From: Roridomyces roridus
Lineage: Eukaryota; Basidiomycota; Agaricomycetes; Agaricales; Mycenaceae
DNA length: 64,000 nt
Direction of reading: 5' to 3'
Assembly (NCBI GenBank): GCA_029378245.1
Contig: JARKIF010000174.1
Span: 1 to 64,000, forward strand
The notes under the pieces were generated by a model, which searched no databases, had not been told where the DNA came from, and saw only the letters and a program-made list of their open reading frames with translations. The position numbers were made by a program, and so were the translations under genes. Position 1 is the stretch's first letter. Each line of letters starts with the position of its first letter. This document shows positions 45,054-56,866 of this stretch, piece after piece.

Positions 45054-46527
45054 CTACTGCTCTACACCCCGCTCCTTCGAAAACTTCTCAACCTCCTTCT
45101 TCAAAGTCTCCCTCTGCACAAGAGTCCTCTCCATAAAATCCTCACACCCCTCCAAATCCCCATCCATCCCCTCCCAAACCCCAACCATCTCCTCCATAAC
45201 CGCCAACAACTGATTCGGCAACCACGTAACAATAGGACTACCCCCAGTAGCCGTCGGATGCGCCGTCTTCTTCAAAATATACTCGCGCGTGAAACACCAG
45301 TGCCTCCACCGGAAATCCCTCACTTGATTCAAGATCTTGAGGTACCCACTCGCTGATTCACGATCCGCCAACGCGTACTCTTTGAGCCCGAGCGAGCGAG
45401 AGCGCGCTTGTACGTATTCGAGAAACTCTTTGTGGTTCCCGGGTCGGTACGAACGGAAGTCTTTGAGGATCGCCGTGAGGGGCGTCGCAGGCATGGAGAT
45501 TTGGAGGAAGTTGTCGCAGAGGGGAATCATGCTGTCGTTGGCGCCGGATTCCCCGCGGAAGGAAAGAGGTTCGTCCGAAACGCCTTCGTAGATGACACCG
45601 TTGGGGAACATGGACTGGGAGGTGATGCCGAAGATGAAAGTGCGGAAGGAGGTGTAATCGTTGGCTGTTGGTCACGATTAGCTAGCTGAATGAATGAAAG
45701 GGTACGACTGACGCTTCGATTTCGCCCACATCTTCTCCATGACCGAGTTAACCTTGGTCATTGCCTCGACGATCGTGTCTAGGCCTTCGTTGAAGCTTGG
45801 GCGGTCATTGGACGCGCACGCGACAAGGGAGGACATGACACCCGCGATGAGAGGCCCCGAGTTGCGCACCATATCGACGTGTACAAGCACAAAGCCCGCC
45901 TCGGACGAGGAAGGGTCTAGGCCATGCTCAAAGGCGCGAATGAGGCGCAGGTTGGAGTACTCGAGTCCCTTGGTAGGGTCGACAAGGCGGTAGTTGAAGA
46001 GCGCATAGGAACCCGCGTACTCCATGAATGGCTTGAATCCGGCGCTGCCGTATACATCAGCCAAGAAGACTTGAAGAAAGAAACACGTACATTTCAGCAC
46101 AACGAGAGATGGGCAAAGAGATATTCTTCGGCAACGTCTGGCGGCCCAACCCGTAGGACTCTCCCTTGAGGACCCTTTCATGGCACGGCTCCAAGAGGTA
46201 TGCCGACGCCAGGAAGGCATAATCTCTGTAGAGCGCGTTCTGGAGAGGAAGATTGTCGGCGTACTTCTCGATGGCCCACGTAAGATCTGGAAGCTCCTTC
46301 AAGACCGTCTCCCCGAGGGTGAATTGCGCAAGGAGGCCGGGCGAGCCGTCCAGGGTCTTGACGGGCATGCGAGCCAGGATGGACTCGAGGACGTCAAACT
46401 CCTTTGGAAGGGCGACGATGGGCTCTGAACGTGGCAAGAAACCACGGGTGGTCGATACCATGAACGCGGGCAAGCTCGTGTCTTCGGGGCGCGTGTCATG
46501 GAGAACGGAAAAGGTGCCAATGGTCAT
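45054..46527 (-). CDS. indoleamine 2,3-dioxygenase
   Basis: Exons 46091-46527, 45713-46044 and 45054-45664 join in phase; 459 aa. The family signatures are unmistakable: R-D-Y-A-F-L-A-S-A-Y-L-L-E-P, Y-G-L-G-R-Q-T-L-P-K-N-I, F-M-E-Y-A-G-S-Y-A-L, F-R-G-E-S-G-A-N-D-S, R-H-W-C-F-T-R-E-Y-I and H-P-T-A-T-G-G-S-P-I-V-T-W. The H-W/R-E-Y-I region includes the haem-ligand segment. The enzyme opens the indole ring of L-tryptophan to N-formylkynurenine, the first step of de novo NAD synthesis from tryptophan in fungi (BNA2 role). M-T-I-G-T-F-S-V at 46527 is the likely start; an upstream in-frame ATG at 46626 adds 33 residues unlike the family. It diverges from the methionine aminopeptidase gene. Confidence 0.95.
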
Positions 46528-47052
46528 GTTGTCTGTGAGGGGACCGACTTGAAACGCTGCACGCGCTTTATACGATTCAAGCCGATCGCACAAGGGTCTA
46601 AATTGATCGACTGGAGAACGTTCCATGACCCGCCCGAATTAAAAATGAAATCCAATCCATGTGAGATAGAGCGCGTAACAAGGGCGTTGGTAGCGTTTGG
46701 CCCGACTCAGACGGGCCTGCAAAGATAAGCGGGAGTTCTTTGACGACAGAGGCCCGTTGGTCGGGCCATTCCAGTGCGCCTTTGGCCCGTGTGAGTCGGG
46801 CCTGGTCAGATATGGCTTGAGGGAGAACCGAGGTCATCCTGATGCCCGCGGCAGAGGCCCGTTTGTCGGGCCAGTTCCCGAGTGCCGTGGCCCGACTCAA
46901 ACGGGCCAGGGTACGGTAATAATCGACTGCGGGCGGAGTCCAGCGTCACGAGAAGGCGAAACCAGGATTCTTGCCGTGGTGGTGAGAGAAGAGATGGTGG
47001 ATTAGAATCAAGGTTGAATCGGGCCGCCACATCAAAATATTCTCTGCATTTC
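46528..47052. promoter_or_regulatory. bidirectional intergenic region with five GGCCCG hairpins
   Basis: Between the divergent starts of IDO and methionine aminopeptidase lie five short inverted repeats with GGCCCG/CGGGCC arms: 46699-46717, 46751-46767, 46784-46802, 46856-46872 and 46889-46907. Loops are of two types: ACTCAGA-like (19-bp units, in both orientations) and TTGGT/TTTGT (17-bp units). The 19-bp units contain CGACTCA, one base from the AP-1/Gcn4 site TGACTCA. Regular spacing and confinement to this region suggest a regulatory array; function is inference. Confidence 0.55.
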
Positions 47053-48332
47053 ATGCTCTACCTCTCACTTCGACGACGACCCTTGCTTCTATCTCGACTG
47101 AGGGCTTTTGGAACTTATTCCGTCAACTCCGTGATTCTGCCTCAAGAGCCATTTGTCTACGGCGTCTCACACTTTACTCCCCGGACTGTTCCAGACCATA
47201 TCGTCAAACCTCACTACGCGGGCGGACCTCCAACGGCACGAGATCCTGGGGGCCTCATTTCGCTAGGCAGCGACGCGGAAAGACGCCTTCGAGCTGCTGC
47301 AAGGTTGGCCAGCGACGTTCGCGAGTTTGCAGGGACTTTGGTGCAGGTCTGTGCGTACGCGCAAGATAACATACTGCTCTTTTAATTCTGTCCAAGGCCA
47401 AAGTGACTACGGATGAAATTGACGCCGCCGTCCATGAATATATCATACGGCATTCGGCCTATCCGTCGCCCCTTCTGTACTCTGGCTTCCCTCGCTCGTG
47501 CTGTACAAGGTATTCTTCATTTCTCCGAGGCGAGATACGCGCTGATCCTTGGAAGCGTGAATAACATCATATCGCATGGAATTCCTGACGAGTAAGCTTC
47601 TTCCGAGGGCTTGAAGCATTCAATGACCATGCAAGCCGACCGCTGGAGGACGGGGACATTGTCAACGTCGACATTACCGTGTATCTCGATGGATACCACG
47701 GAGACACATCCCAGACCTTTCTTGTTGGCAATGTGGTAAGATTTCCTGCAGTTCATAGCGGGAAGATAAACTCTCGGGAATTCAGGACGACACTGGAAAG
47801 GAACTCGTCGAGATGACGAATAGGGCTTTGCAAGCTGGAATCGATGCCTGCGCTCCGGGGCGCCCGTTCAGCGATATAGGCAAAGCCATCCACGACCTCA
47901 TAGACCCAACGTCCTTCTCCATCTCTCCAGACTTTAACGGCCATGGCATTGGCACCGAGTTCCATCGCGAGCCTTGGATAGTCCACAATTGTGCTTTGCG
48001 TTCTTCTTCTTGAGGCGTCTGGCGACTAATGCGAACGTGTAGTGAACAACGGAGCGGGGAGAATGATGCCAGGTCATTGCTTTACCATTGAGGTAGCTGG
48101 ACTTATATGTCGTTCTCGTGCATTGTCTGAGCAATTTGTAGCCTGCGATAATCGAGAGCAAGACTCCGAGCTGTTTCATGTTCCCTGATGGATGGACTGC
48201 GTCTACGGAGGTAAGAATTTCGTTTCAGCGAGGGTGGAATAATCTGATTCTGGATAGGATTGTTCGCGCAGTGCGCAAGCGGAGCATATGGTCCTCATAA
48301 CAGAGGACGGTGCGGAGGTGCTGACTAGATGA
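47053..48332 (+). CDS. methionine aminopeptidase type 1, mitochondrial-type
   Basis: Eight exons: 47053-47346, 47397-47510, 47556-47591, 47636-47735, 47786-47990, 48043-48092, 48142-48210, 48258-48332. The start [17 protein letters not shown] is Arg-rich and lacks acidic residues, as in a mitochondrial presequence. The pita-bread core carries [23 protein letters not shown] (two metal Asp), G-H-G-I-G-T-E-F-H (metal His), F-T-I-E-P (metal Glu) and [10 protein letters not shown] (metal Glu); all ligands are present. It removes the initiator Met from new proteins, here probably in mitochondria. No zinc-finger N-terminal extension of the cytosolic Map1 type is present. Confidence 0.92.
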
Positions 48333-48603
48333 GTGGAAATAGACGCAATAGCGGTACCTATGCGGGGGTCTACTATATGATTTTGATATCCGTTACTCGT
48401 TCGTTCCTCCTGTGAAAAGGCACCAGAATTCAAGAATCATAGGGGCCTGACCCAAATGGGATACAGTGCAGCTGTCACACCTTGTCACACACTTCCTCCG
48501 CTCCACCGATTGCAGTGTGAAGCGGTGCCTAGCTCATAGTCTTGGCTCTTTCACCTCTCTCATCTCTTCACGCGCGAACCCGTCCAGGGATTGCATCTAA
48601 ACC

Positions 48604-50271
48604 ATGTCCTGCATACGGCCAGCGACGCCCGGCTTCCTTCTTACCACCATCGCCACCGGCCTCCTCGCTGTCGTCTCTTTTTGCGTTCCGTACTTCAAGT
48701 CCGTTTTCTTCCTCAAGGCCGACATAAGCTCCAATGGAGTCTCGGGGACAATTACATTCGGAACGTTGGGTTACTGTCTCGAGCTGCCGAGTGGGACGAC
48801 TTGCTCGAAACCTTCAGTAGGATACGAACTTGGTGCGTTCATCTCAAAGAGCAATGTTATCTTGATTTCTAACTCTACACTAGACATCAACAGTCTCGTG
48901 GGCAATGAGGGCGACTTTATCCAAATACCCAATGTCGTTGTGAAATGGTTGACGTATGTGCTGGTGCTGCACATCGTTGGCCTCGCCCTGGCTGCGGGGT
49001 CTGCCCTGTTTGGGTTGTTGGCCCACGTTCGGGAGATGGCCATGACCTACTGCAGCACCTGTATATCAGGTTTTGCTGCTGTTGTCACCCTCCTCGCCTT
49101 CATCTTTGACCTTGCATTCTTCTTTATCGCCAAATCCCGTATCAACGCTGTCGGCAAAGCGTCCATTGGGAACGCCATCTGGCTTACCCTCGCGGCATGG
49201 ATACTGTTGTTCTTCAGCGGGTGTTTCTACACCCTCGGGCGTTGCTGTATCTCCAACCGTCAGAAGCGCGGGGACTGGGACGGGCGAAAGGCCCCGCCCC
49301 CTCCAGGGGACGTCGCTGTCCACGACCAGTTGCGCCTCGATGCTGTCAAGGCGGAGGCAGACCGCAAGGCGCGCCAAAAGGCTTCCGAGGGCGGTTTGCC
49401 TGCTTTCCACGAAAGTGTGCCGCTCACCACCACCGCATACGATGATGGCTCCAATGTCTATGCCGATAAACCGCATACACCGGGTGGTTACGTGCAGGCG
49501 CCATTAGGCTCGCGTGCTGTAGACCAATACTACAATAATGCGGCCCAACCCGCCGATCCTTACTACAACAACAACACTGCGGCGGGACCTTCTGCTGCGC
49601 GGTACAACGATCCCAATGCGTACCCACCAGCTGGCCACCGCCAGTACGAACCTTCGACATACGCGCAGTCGGTTTACAGCTACAACGCACCTCAGCAGCC
49701 ACAGAACCAGAACCCATACCCTGACCAGCAGTACAACTCGATACCACCTCTCCCGCATACCTCTCCTCCTCCTCAGCAATACACACCTCCACAACAACAA
49801 CAACAATATGGTATCGGTCGTGAACCGTCCAACCCGTACATCAACCCTGGTGGCGCATACCTCGGTGTTCCTCCTGGTCATCTTGCTCGTGGGACATCAT
49901 ATCATTCTGCTGCGTCACATCCTGCGGGCGAGTATTCTCAGTACGACCCATATGAGCCAGAGACGCAACCGCAGTCGGCATATTACACTCCTCCAGTGCA
50001 TTCGCAATACACGCCGCAGTCTCCACAGACGCCGAATGGGTATGGCGTGAATCAGGTTCCGCCGTTAGAAACGGCAGGTTACTTTGTACATGAGCCAGAG
50101 CCACAGTCGCCCTATGCCTCGAGCTCGGTGCCGACGACGACGGCGACGACGACGCCCAAGGGCCCGAGGAATCATCGCCAGTCGTTGCAGGTGGTGAATG
50201 CGGAGGATGATAGTCCGCCACAGTACGAGGCTGGGTCGGAGCATGTACCTGGAGCGTGGGGGAAACATTAA
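48604..50271 (+). CDS. PalI/Rim9-family membrane protein (pH-response regulator)
   Basis: Intronless, 555 aa. Four membrane spans at about 8-30, 115-140, 152-172 and 190-215, with a first extracellular loop containing G-T-L-G-Y-C-L, as in the SUR7/PalI superfamily. The remaining 330 residues are a Tyr/Gln/Asn/Pro-rich cytoplasmic tail (Y-Y-N-N-A-A-Q-P, Y-T-P-P-Q-Q-Q-Q-Q-Y-G) of prion-like composition. Rim9/PalI assists the plasma-membrane pH sensor Rim21/PalH, which signals through ESCRT to activate Rim101/PacC. Assignment rests on topology and N-terminal similarity; a more general SUR7-like role is possible. Confidence 0.8.
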   Translation: MSCIRPATPGFLLTTIATGLLAVVSFCVPYFKSVFFLKADISSNGVSGTITFGTLGYCLELPSGTTCSKPSVGYELGAFISKSNVILISNSTLDINSLVGNEGDFIQIPNVVVKWLTYVLVLHIVGLALAAGSALFGLLAHVREMAMTYCSTCISGFAAVVTLLAFIFDLAFFFIAKSRINAVGKASIGNAIWLTLAAWILLFFSGCFYTLGRCCISNRQKRGDWDGRKAPPPPGDVAVHDQLRLDAVKAEADRKARQKASEGGLPAFHESVPLTTTAYDDGSNVYADKPHTPGGYVQAPLGSRAVDQYYNNAAQPADPYYNNNTAAGPSAARYNDPNAYPPAGHRQYEPSTYAQSVYSYNAPQQPQNQNPYPDQQYNSIPPLPHTSPPPQQYTPPQQQQQYGIGREPSNPYINPGGAYLGVPPGHLARGTSYHSAASHPAGEYSQYDPYEPETQPQSAYYTPPVHSQYTPQSPQTPNGYGVNQVPPLETAGYFVHEPEPQSPYASSSVPTTTATTTPKGPRNHRQSLQVVNAEDDSPPQYEAGSEHVPGAWGKH

Positions 50272-50423
50272 TGAGCTGTATGCCTATATCTTATTTATGA
50301 TTACGACTGGACTACGATGTATGCATGGACTTTGAATTTTCTATACGATGTACATAGTTGCCTGCAAACAATTGCCACAATTTCCTTTTTTGTGATCACG
50401 GCCTTCGACCTCAACCACCTTTC

Positions 50424-53400
50424 ATGTCCGGCGAATCGTCGACGCGCTCCAACCTCGTCGATGTGTAAGACACCATCCTTTCTCTCCGTTACTTTCTTCT
50501 CACCAGCAAAACCAGATCGTACTCCCAACTCCATGCCATCCTGTCTGGCCAACAAGACGGCACGACCATCGACCAGATTATAGAACACGTCACTCCGCGC
50601 CTCGAGCAGCTGCGCAACATCGCAGAACCCTTTGGCAAGCCTTCAGACGCGTCGAAAAAGAAGATTGACGGTGGAGCGGCGGTGTTGAATGACGGGGTGA
50701 CGCTGCGAGTCGAGGATGCGGACAAAGAGTACGTCTTGGCCGTCAGCAACAAGTTCCAGATCGACCAAGTCCAAGCCCTCATCCTCCTTCGCTCGTTTCT
50801 ATACAACAAAGGACTGCCGGCTTCGGTTGGCGACGGGAAGAGCGGCGAGGACGACAGCAGCTCGTTGGTGGACGAGTTGTTGGCCGCTATCACGCCGTTT
50901 TATTTTTCGGAACGGTTGTCGGTGCTTCGTGTGCTCTTGCCGCTGTTTCGTGCGAATGGAGATCCTGCGGACCCGTTGTACGAGTTTGCGTCGAGCTTTG
51001 TGCCGAAACTCATTCCGGACGGGCAGAAATTTGCCGAGGAGGTGGTGGATGAGCTCGTGCGCAAGACGCGCTACAGAGTGCCGGAAACGATGCATAGGAA
51101 TCCTCGCGAGGCGGCAAGAGATGCGAGGCAGAATAGCGCAGAGCAGGTCGTCCTCCTCGAGGTTCTTTTTGCCGCCATGTGGGACTATGTCAAGTGCGAT
51201 GGCCCCATTGTTGTCAAGATATTCACAACGGCGTATGATACGGCCGTCGGGGCGTCGCAGCTCAACGCGGCTCTCCTTATGGACGAAGAAGCGCTGCAAA
51301 TAACCCAGGACATCGCCGCGTTGTGGGGCCTCATCATGCTCGAGGTCCTCGAACTTGAAACTCTGGCCGATCCGACCAACCTCATCGAGATATCCGCCGA
51401 CCCGCAGGACAAGAACTTTTATACGGCGTCCCCCAGCTCGTTACAGCGCTTACACGAGATGGTCACGACCAACGACAACGGGCAGTACGCGTGCGTTTAC
51501 ATTGCCTGGGCTTTTGTGCTCTCTCGATTGGCGGCGGCGGTGGCGGAGCTGGACGAAATACCCGCCACCTATCGACCGTTTTTCGAGTCGATATTACCCC
51601 ACCTGAGTCGGGCGTACTCGAAAGACCGAGAGCCTGCGCATGTTATCATGACGCGGACGTGCTTGCAGCCAAGCGTCGGGTTGATGGATTTCATGCTTAG
51701 TTACTTGACGAATTCGCCGCTGTTCGTCGCGTCTGTTGCGTGGAAACGCGCTTCTGTGGTTACGGATCCGAATGCTACTGCATATCGGTCTGTTTTCAAA
51801 GGTATTTTTCTTCGCTTTTTGCGTCATGTTAGCTGACACCGCTTCCAGGGCTCCTTATAGCCATAGTGGAACTCACCCCGGTCGAATCAATACCTCAGTT
51901 TGACATTCTCATTCAAGTCTGGATAAACCTGTTTGGCCGCAGCGAGAGCAAGGTGCGTCTTTCCATTGTTTCTTAACAATCAGATCCTTACGGGCGATCT
52001 AGTCCGTGGCTCAGATATGTGCTCAATATTGGGAATCCGACTGGCATGTCTCATCCGCGCGACGGGCCATATTCGATGTCGCCCGCGCACGCTTCCCCAT
52101 CCATTTCAAACCCCTCATCCAACTCCTTCGTGCCATGACCGGCGCTGGATTCCTCGACACTGACCCCCTGTGCTCGACTCACGCGGGCAGACAAACACGA
52201 CCGGCGTCTCAAGCGGCGGCACTAGACTCGTGCGCGCGCCATGTGTTTTACTACCTCGAAACACTCTCTTCGTATTCGCAAATTGTACCTCTGGCGTCTG
52301 CCACCGGTCCCCACGCATTGTACGAGCGACAGCCTGAACGATATGGCCATCCGCATACGTCTATCGGACTCAGTTATGCGAATCAGCGCCAGATACGGCT
52401 TCCTGGAGGCTCTACGCTCCCTATAGGCTCTCCTGGCCGTCTGTTGAGCAGCGACGGCGCCGAGTTGCTGATTGTGTGTTGGCAGCATGCACACTCGGGG
52501 TGGAAAATCATATTGGAAGTTCTCACCGATTATGTCAATCGGCGACGGATTCAGTCTGGCGGGGCGTACCAGGACGTCTCGTTTGCAAGGCGTGGGGCTG
52601 GGCAGCAGCAGCAACTCGTCACTCTGCGGCTCGAGGATGTTGGGGTGGAGATGGATGGTGGAGGCGTCGAGGAGGCGTCTATTACTGCTGCTTTGGACCT
52701 TGTGCGGAGTTTGATTCAAGATAATCCGGCGCAAGCGGAACAGCTGATGCAGGCGTTGGAAGCGGGGGAACCTGTTGTTTCGCATACCATGACGGAGGCG
52801 CAGCCACCGGATTTGGTCCAGCTTACGACGATGATTCTGGAAGAGGCTTTGTCTTCACCTCACCACCAGCAACCGGCGCTGATTACTTCCGCTATGAGCG
52901 TCCTCTCCGCCATTCTGGCGCTACCACGATACGCACATCGTGTCTGGCTGTACATTCGGTCCACATCGGTGCTCTTTACTGCGGATCGTAGTGTGGGCTT
53001 TGCCTCGGTGGGACTGGCGTCTGAACGTATTGGCGGGAGGTATACGATGACGCTTGCGTTACTCCATCTTGTCCGCCAACTGGCACTCGAGGCATTTTCG
53101 TCTATCCGGCCCGACAACCCGCGGCTCCAGCAGTTGAAGGAAGAGGTTCTCATTCGTGCCATCCGATTCGTCCATACCGAGATCTGGGTCGAGCATCTCA
53201 GTTGGAGGTACCTCCAGAAGGGCGAGTGCTTTGATATTGCGCAACAAGTGACTAGCTTGTACAATGACATTTTGAAACACGCTCCTCTCGTTTTCAATGA
53301 GGAAATTTCGGTGCGTTATTCTTTGAATATTTCACTTTTTGTACTCAATTTATACCAGAAGACGTTCCCTTTTGGCCAATTGTTGCAGGGCATCGTGGAT

Positions 53401-56400
53401 CTGTGGCTCTTTAGAGCGACGACTTCCACCATCAACCCTCTGGTTTCTTCCCTTACCAACGGCCTCTCGGTTCTCGAGTTGCTGTACGATTCCAGGCATC
53501 TCAGTGACGTAAGGAGATTGATCTTCTCCTTGGCCTCGCATCTTCGTCTGGCCCGGATCGTCCTCAACCTCAAAATCAACTCGCGTAGCTCGAATCAGCC
53601 TTGTTTGTTGGAGCAATCCTTCTGCGCCCGTATCACCAACAGCATCGTCTCGCGTGACTCGTATGCAGCCAAGATCGACCCTATTGACGTTCTTGCGCTG
53701 TATGTGAAGAATCGAAGCATCGGGAGCGTGGTACCGCTTGAAGCGACGAGAGTGCTGTGCGCTTTGTGCACGTCGTTTTCCATGGCATCTCCCTCTCCGC
53801 CGACCATCATTGCCCATCTCAATAATCCTGAAGCTACCGTTGCGTCGTTGGTGCGGATTATACAGCATCCGTACGACGAGATGGCGTTGCGCACTTTGGT
53901 GTGGAATTTTATTTCATTGGCGGTGAATGAGGAGCCTGCGCTGGGAAGTCTGTTTGTCGTTGGGCAGTTCCGCACCCACAAGGGCAAGGGCAAGGCGATA
54001 TCAGACAAGCCTGCGTCCGAGGAGAAGCGTGACAGCGCGCTTGATGTCGCCACGGAGGTGCTCGCTGGATGGAATGAGATGTGGGAGCTCAATCCGCAGC
54101 TTCTTTCCTCTGTATTGCGCTTTTTGGAGGTGGTTTGGCAGCATGGGCTTGAACATCGGGGCGTCCTTGATGCTCTTCGTGAAAGCTCCGAGTTCTGGGA
54201 CCGTATAACCATGCTCGCATGCTCTGAGTTGGGGCCGCTTCCAGAGTACGAGACGGGATCATTTGCGGTTGTTGATGATGTTCGGCGATCAACACATCAC
54301 GAGATCATTTCGATGCATGCGTACCGCACATTGGTCAAGTCTTATGCTTTGAAGATCATCGCGCACGATATTGGCATCCATTTTGCTTCTAGCAAAGAGG
54401 CGTCCAAGACCAAGCCTCTCAGCTTTTCGAAAATGGAACCCAAATTCAAATCGGCGGATACTCTCGGCGAGCTGCTCTCCGAGGCATCACCGAGCTCGTA
54501 TGATCCGGAGCTGTACGATCAACTCTCGCAACAACTCGAAACGGATTTCCCCGCGTTGAATATCGAGCAGGTGCGGTCTTCGCGGCCGATCGAGGAACGC
54601 GAATTTGGAGATGATTTTGCCTTTTCCGCGTCTCTTTTCCGGAGGCGTCTGCGGGCGTACGAGACCTCGGTGGACCATCACGATTCTCTGATCGCCCAAC
54701 TTCATCTGATCAATATGAATTTGTCTCTAACGCACTCACAAACGAACCTGGCGGATTCGTGGCAACTACTATTGCGCAAGGCTGTTCCGTACCTCCGTGG
54801 GGATGCCACTGTTGGGCCCATCCTCATCGCGAGTGCAGCTTCCATGTCGTATGATATCGCTGCAGAGAGGCGTTCTGGAGATATGATGGCGACCATCCAC
54901 GGAGCAAGACTTTCGCTTCTCTTGTCTCTGCTCGAGGTTGTTTGGTTTGCGACGGCCGAGAAGAAGGAGGAGATTGGATCTTTTGTGGAGCTTGTCGAGA
55001 ATGTGCGCAACATCATCCTGAACGAGGCTCAGCCGCCTTCAAATCCTTCCTGGGCGGCCTCTCGGTTCCCTTCCATCGCACCCTCCTCCTCATCCTCTAT
55101 TTCTGCGCGAAAAACTGCGGACTCCTGGCTCGTCGTCCTAAAACACTGAATGCCGATCAACGCCTCCGGATCGCTTCCATGATTGACGCGACGCTGGTGT
55201 TGGTCATTGACGCACTTCGTGTGGTTATGGTCTCTGCACGCAGTCGATTGGATATCGAGCTCGATCGAGATCTCGAGTTTTTAGTGTCTGTTTTCGAGCA
55301 GTGCACTCGCCCGGATCTCAATCCGTCTTCGACGCTGTGGTTGACGCGGTGTCAAGAAACGGATGTAATCCGGATTAGCCTTGACCTGTATGTCCACATT
55401 GATCTAGTTGGCTTGTCCGATCTTCCCCTCCTGCTTTCCCGGAAACGACCGCTATACGCTCCTCATCTCCTTCTCTTCCACATGACGCTCGCGGGCATCC
55501 CTTCCGCTGCTGAGAGGTTCGCCAGCGAGGGCGTTCTTGCCGCCTATGGCAACAACTGCCTCAGCGCTGCCATCAGCTCCGGCATGGTTGACGTTGTACT
55601 TGCAGAAATGCCGGGGCATCGTAGTCCAGCCCACACCACCTACTGTTCGATGCTTGGAATCATCTCTGGCGTCGTTTCGGCTTTGGGTCGGCATAACCAT
55701 TACTTGACGCGGAAGCCAGCGGTCTCATCCAGTTGTACGGCGATCAAATCGCCAAAGCTCTCTCTTGGACGATTGGGGACGCTATTACGCTGCCTCTGCT
55801 GGAGGAGATTGAGCAGGTTGTGAACTTGTTTTACCTCGATTGCCGAGAGTGCACCGTTGGGGCCGAATATCAGCCCTGCGGTCGAGAATGTTTTGCACGT
55901 GTTTTCCTCCGCATGCGCTGCATCTGCTACAACAACTCAACTACGCTATTACACATCCGAATCACCTGGCGAGTTTGTTGGAGCCAATTACGAGTGAGGA
56001 GAGGGCGCTTCTTGACAAGGATCCTCCGTCAGCGGAGCCACTGAAAACGACCTTTGGTTGCTCATTTGGTGCACCGACTCTTCCGGCTTTCGAGCAATAT
56101 CCTCTCGACTTTGGTCACTATCAGTGGAGCCTACACGGTTCCTCGCGAGCGACAAGATTGACTGGCCGGTTCATGAAGCTTTGATTGTGCCTGTGAGTAA
56201 TCACTCAAAAGCTTTGTGAATTAACCGCTTATTGTTGTTAAAGCACTCCAAAGTCGTCCTGGGCGAACCAGCGTCCATGGGCACTCTGCTCGAATTGGGC
56301 AATTGCACCCTGGATGTATTGCGAGATCTAGTGAATCGGCCGGCTGGGCAGAGTCTTTCGGACGTTGGGTCTTTACCAGGCACGTATGCGCTGGATGTGC

Positions 56401-56783
56401 GGCAAGGCGTGACGACTGTGCGGAGGAATCTGGAGGCGCTGTTGATTTACGCGTCGACGCAGCTGGCGATGTGGTTATCCAAGCCTGACTTTGACGTGAA
56501 TCCGAGTAGTGAGATGGATACTGAGGAGCAGCAGCAGCAGGCGGATGGTCATGGGCATGGGCATGGGAGGGAGGAGAGGAGGGCACCGAGACAGTCGTTG
56601 TCGCTTGCGGATCGGTTGAGGAGGGAGTGACGGGGGAAATGGCTGCTGATTTGCAGTCGCTGTTGACCAAGTCCAAGCCGATTATCGCCAAGAGTGATGC
56701 GGTGTTGGGATCGCCTGGGGTGGAACTTGACGCAGGTCTTGACGAATTTCTTGCAGGAGCGGATTGTTTCCACTGGCAAGTGA
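50424..56783 (+). CDS. nucleoporin Nup192/Nup205
   Basis: Exon 1 50424-50464 and exons 50507-51801, 51849-51952, 52003-53310, then from 53359, and a late exon from 56244, give a protein of about 2000 aa. The N-terminal part has I-D-Q-V-Q-A-L-I-L-L-R-S-F-L-Y-N-K-G-L-P, characteristic of the Nup192/Nup205 alpha-solenoid. The body is helical throughout. This is a core scaffold of the nuclear-pore inner ring and binds Nup93/Nic96. From 55030 on, the good frame changes at about 55030, 55715, 55825, 55890, 56130, 56630 and 56765, each consistent with a single-base change, while flanking sequence stays well conserved (for example L-L-L-I-L-Y-F-C-A-K-N-C-G; D-K-I-D-W-P-V-H-E-A-L). For an essential gene this points to consensus errors. 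The stop at 56781 follows L-Q-E-R-I-V. Confidence 0.85.
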
Positions 56784-56866
56784 CGAAAAGTATCTTTAGT
56801 AGATTGTATTTCTATGTATGTTCTAGTACACGTAACTGCCAAAAGCCACCTCGTACCATTCCCACC

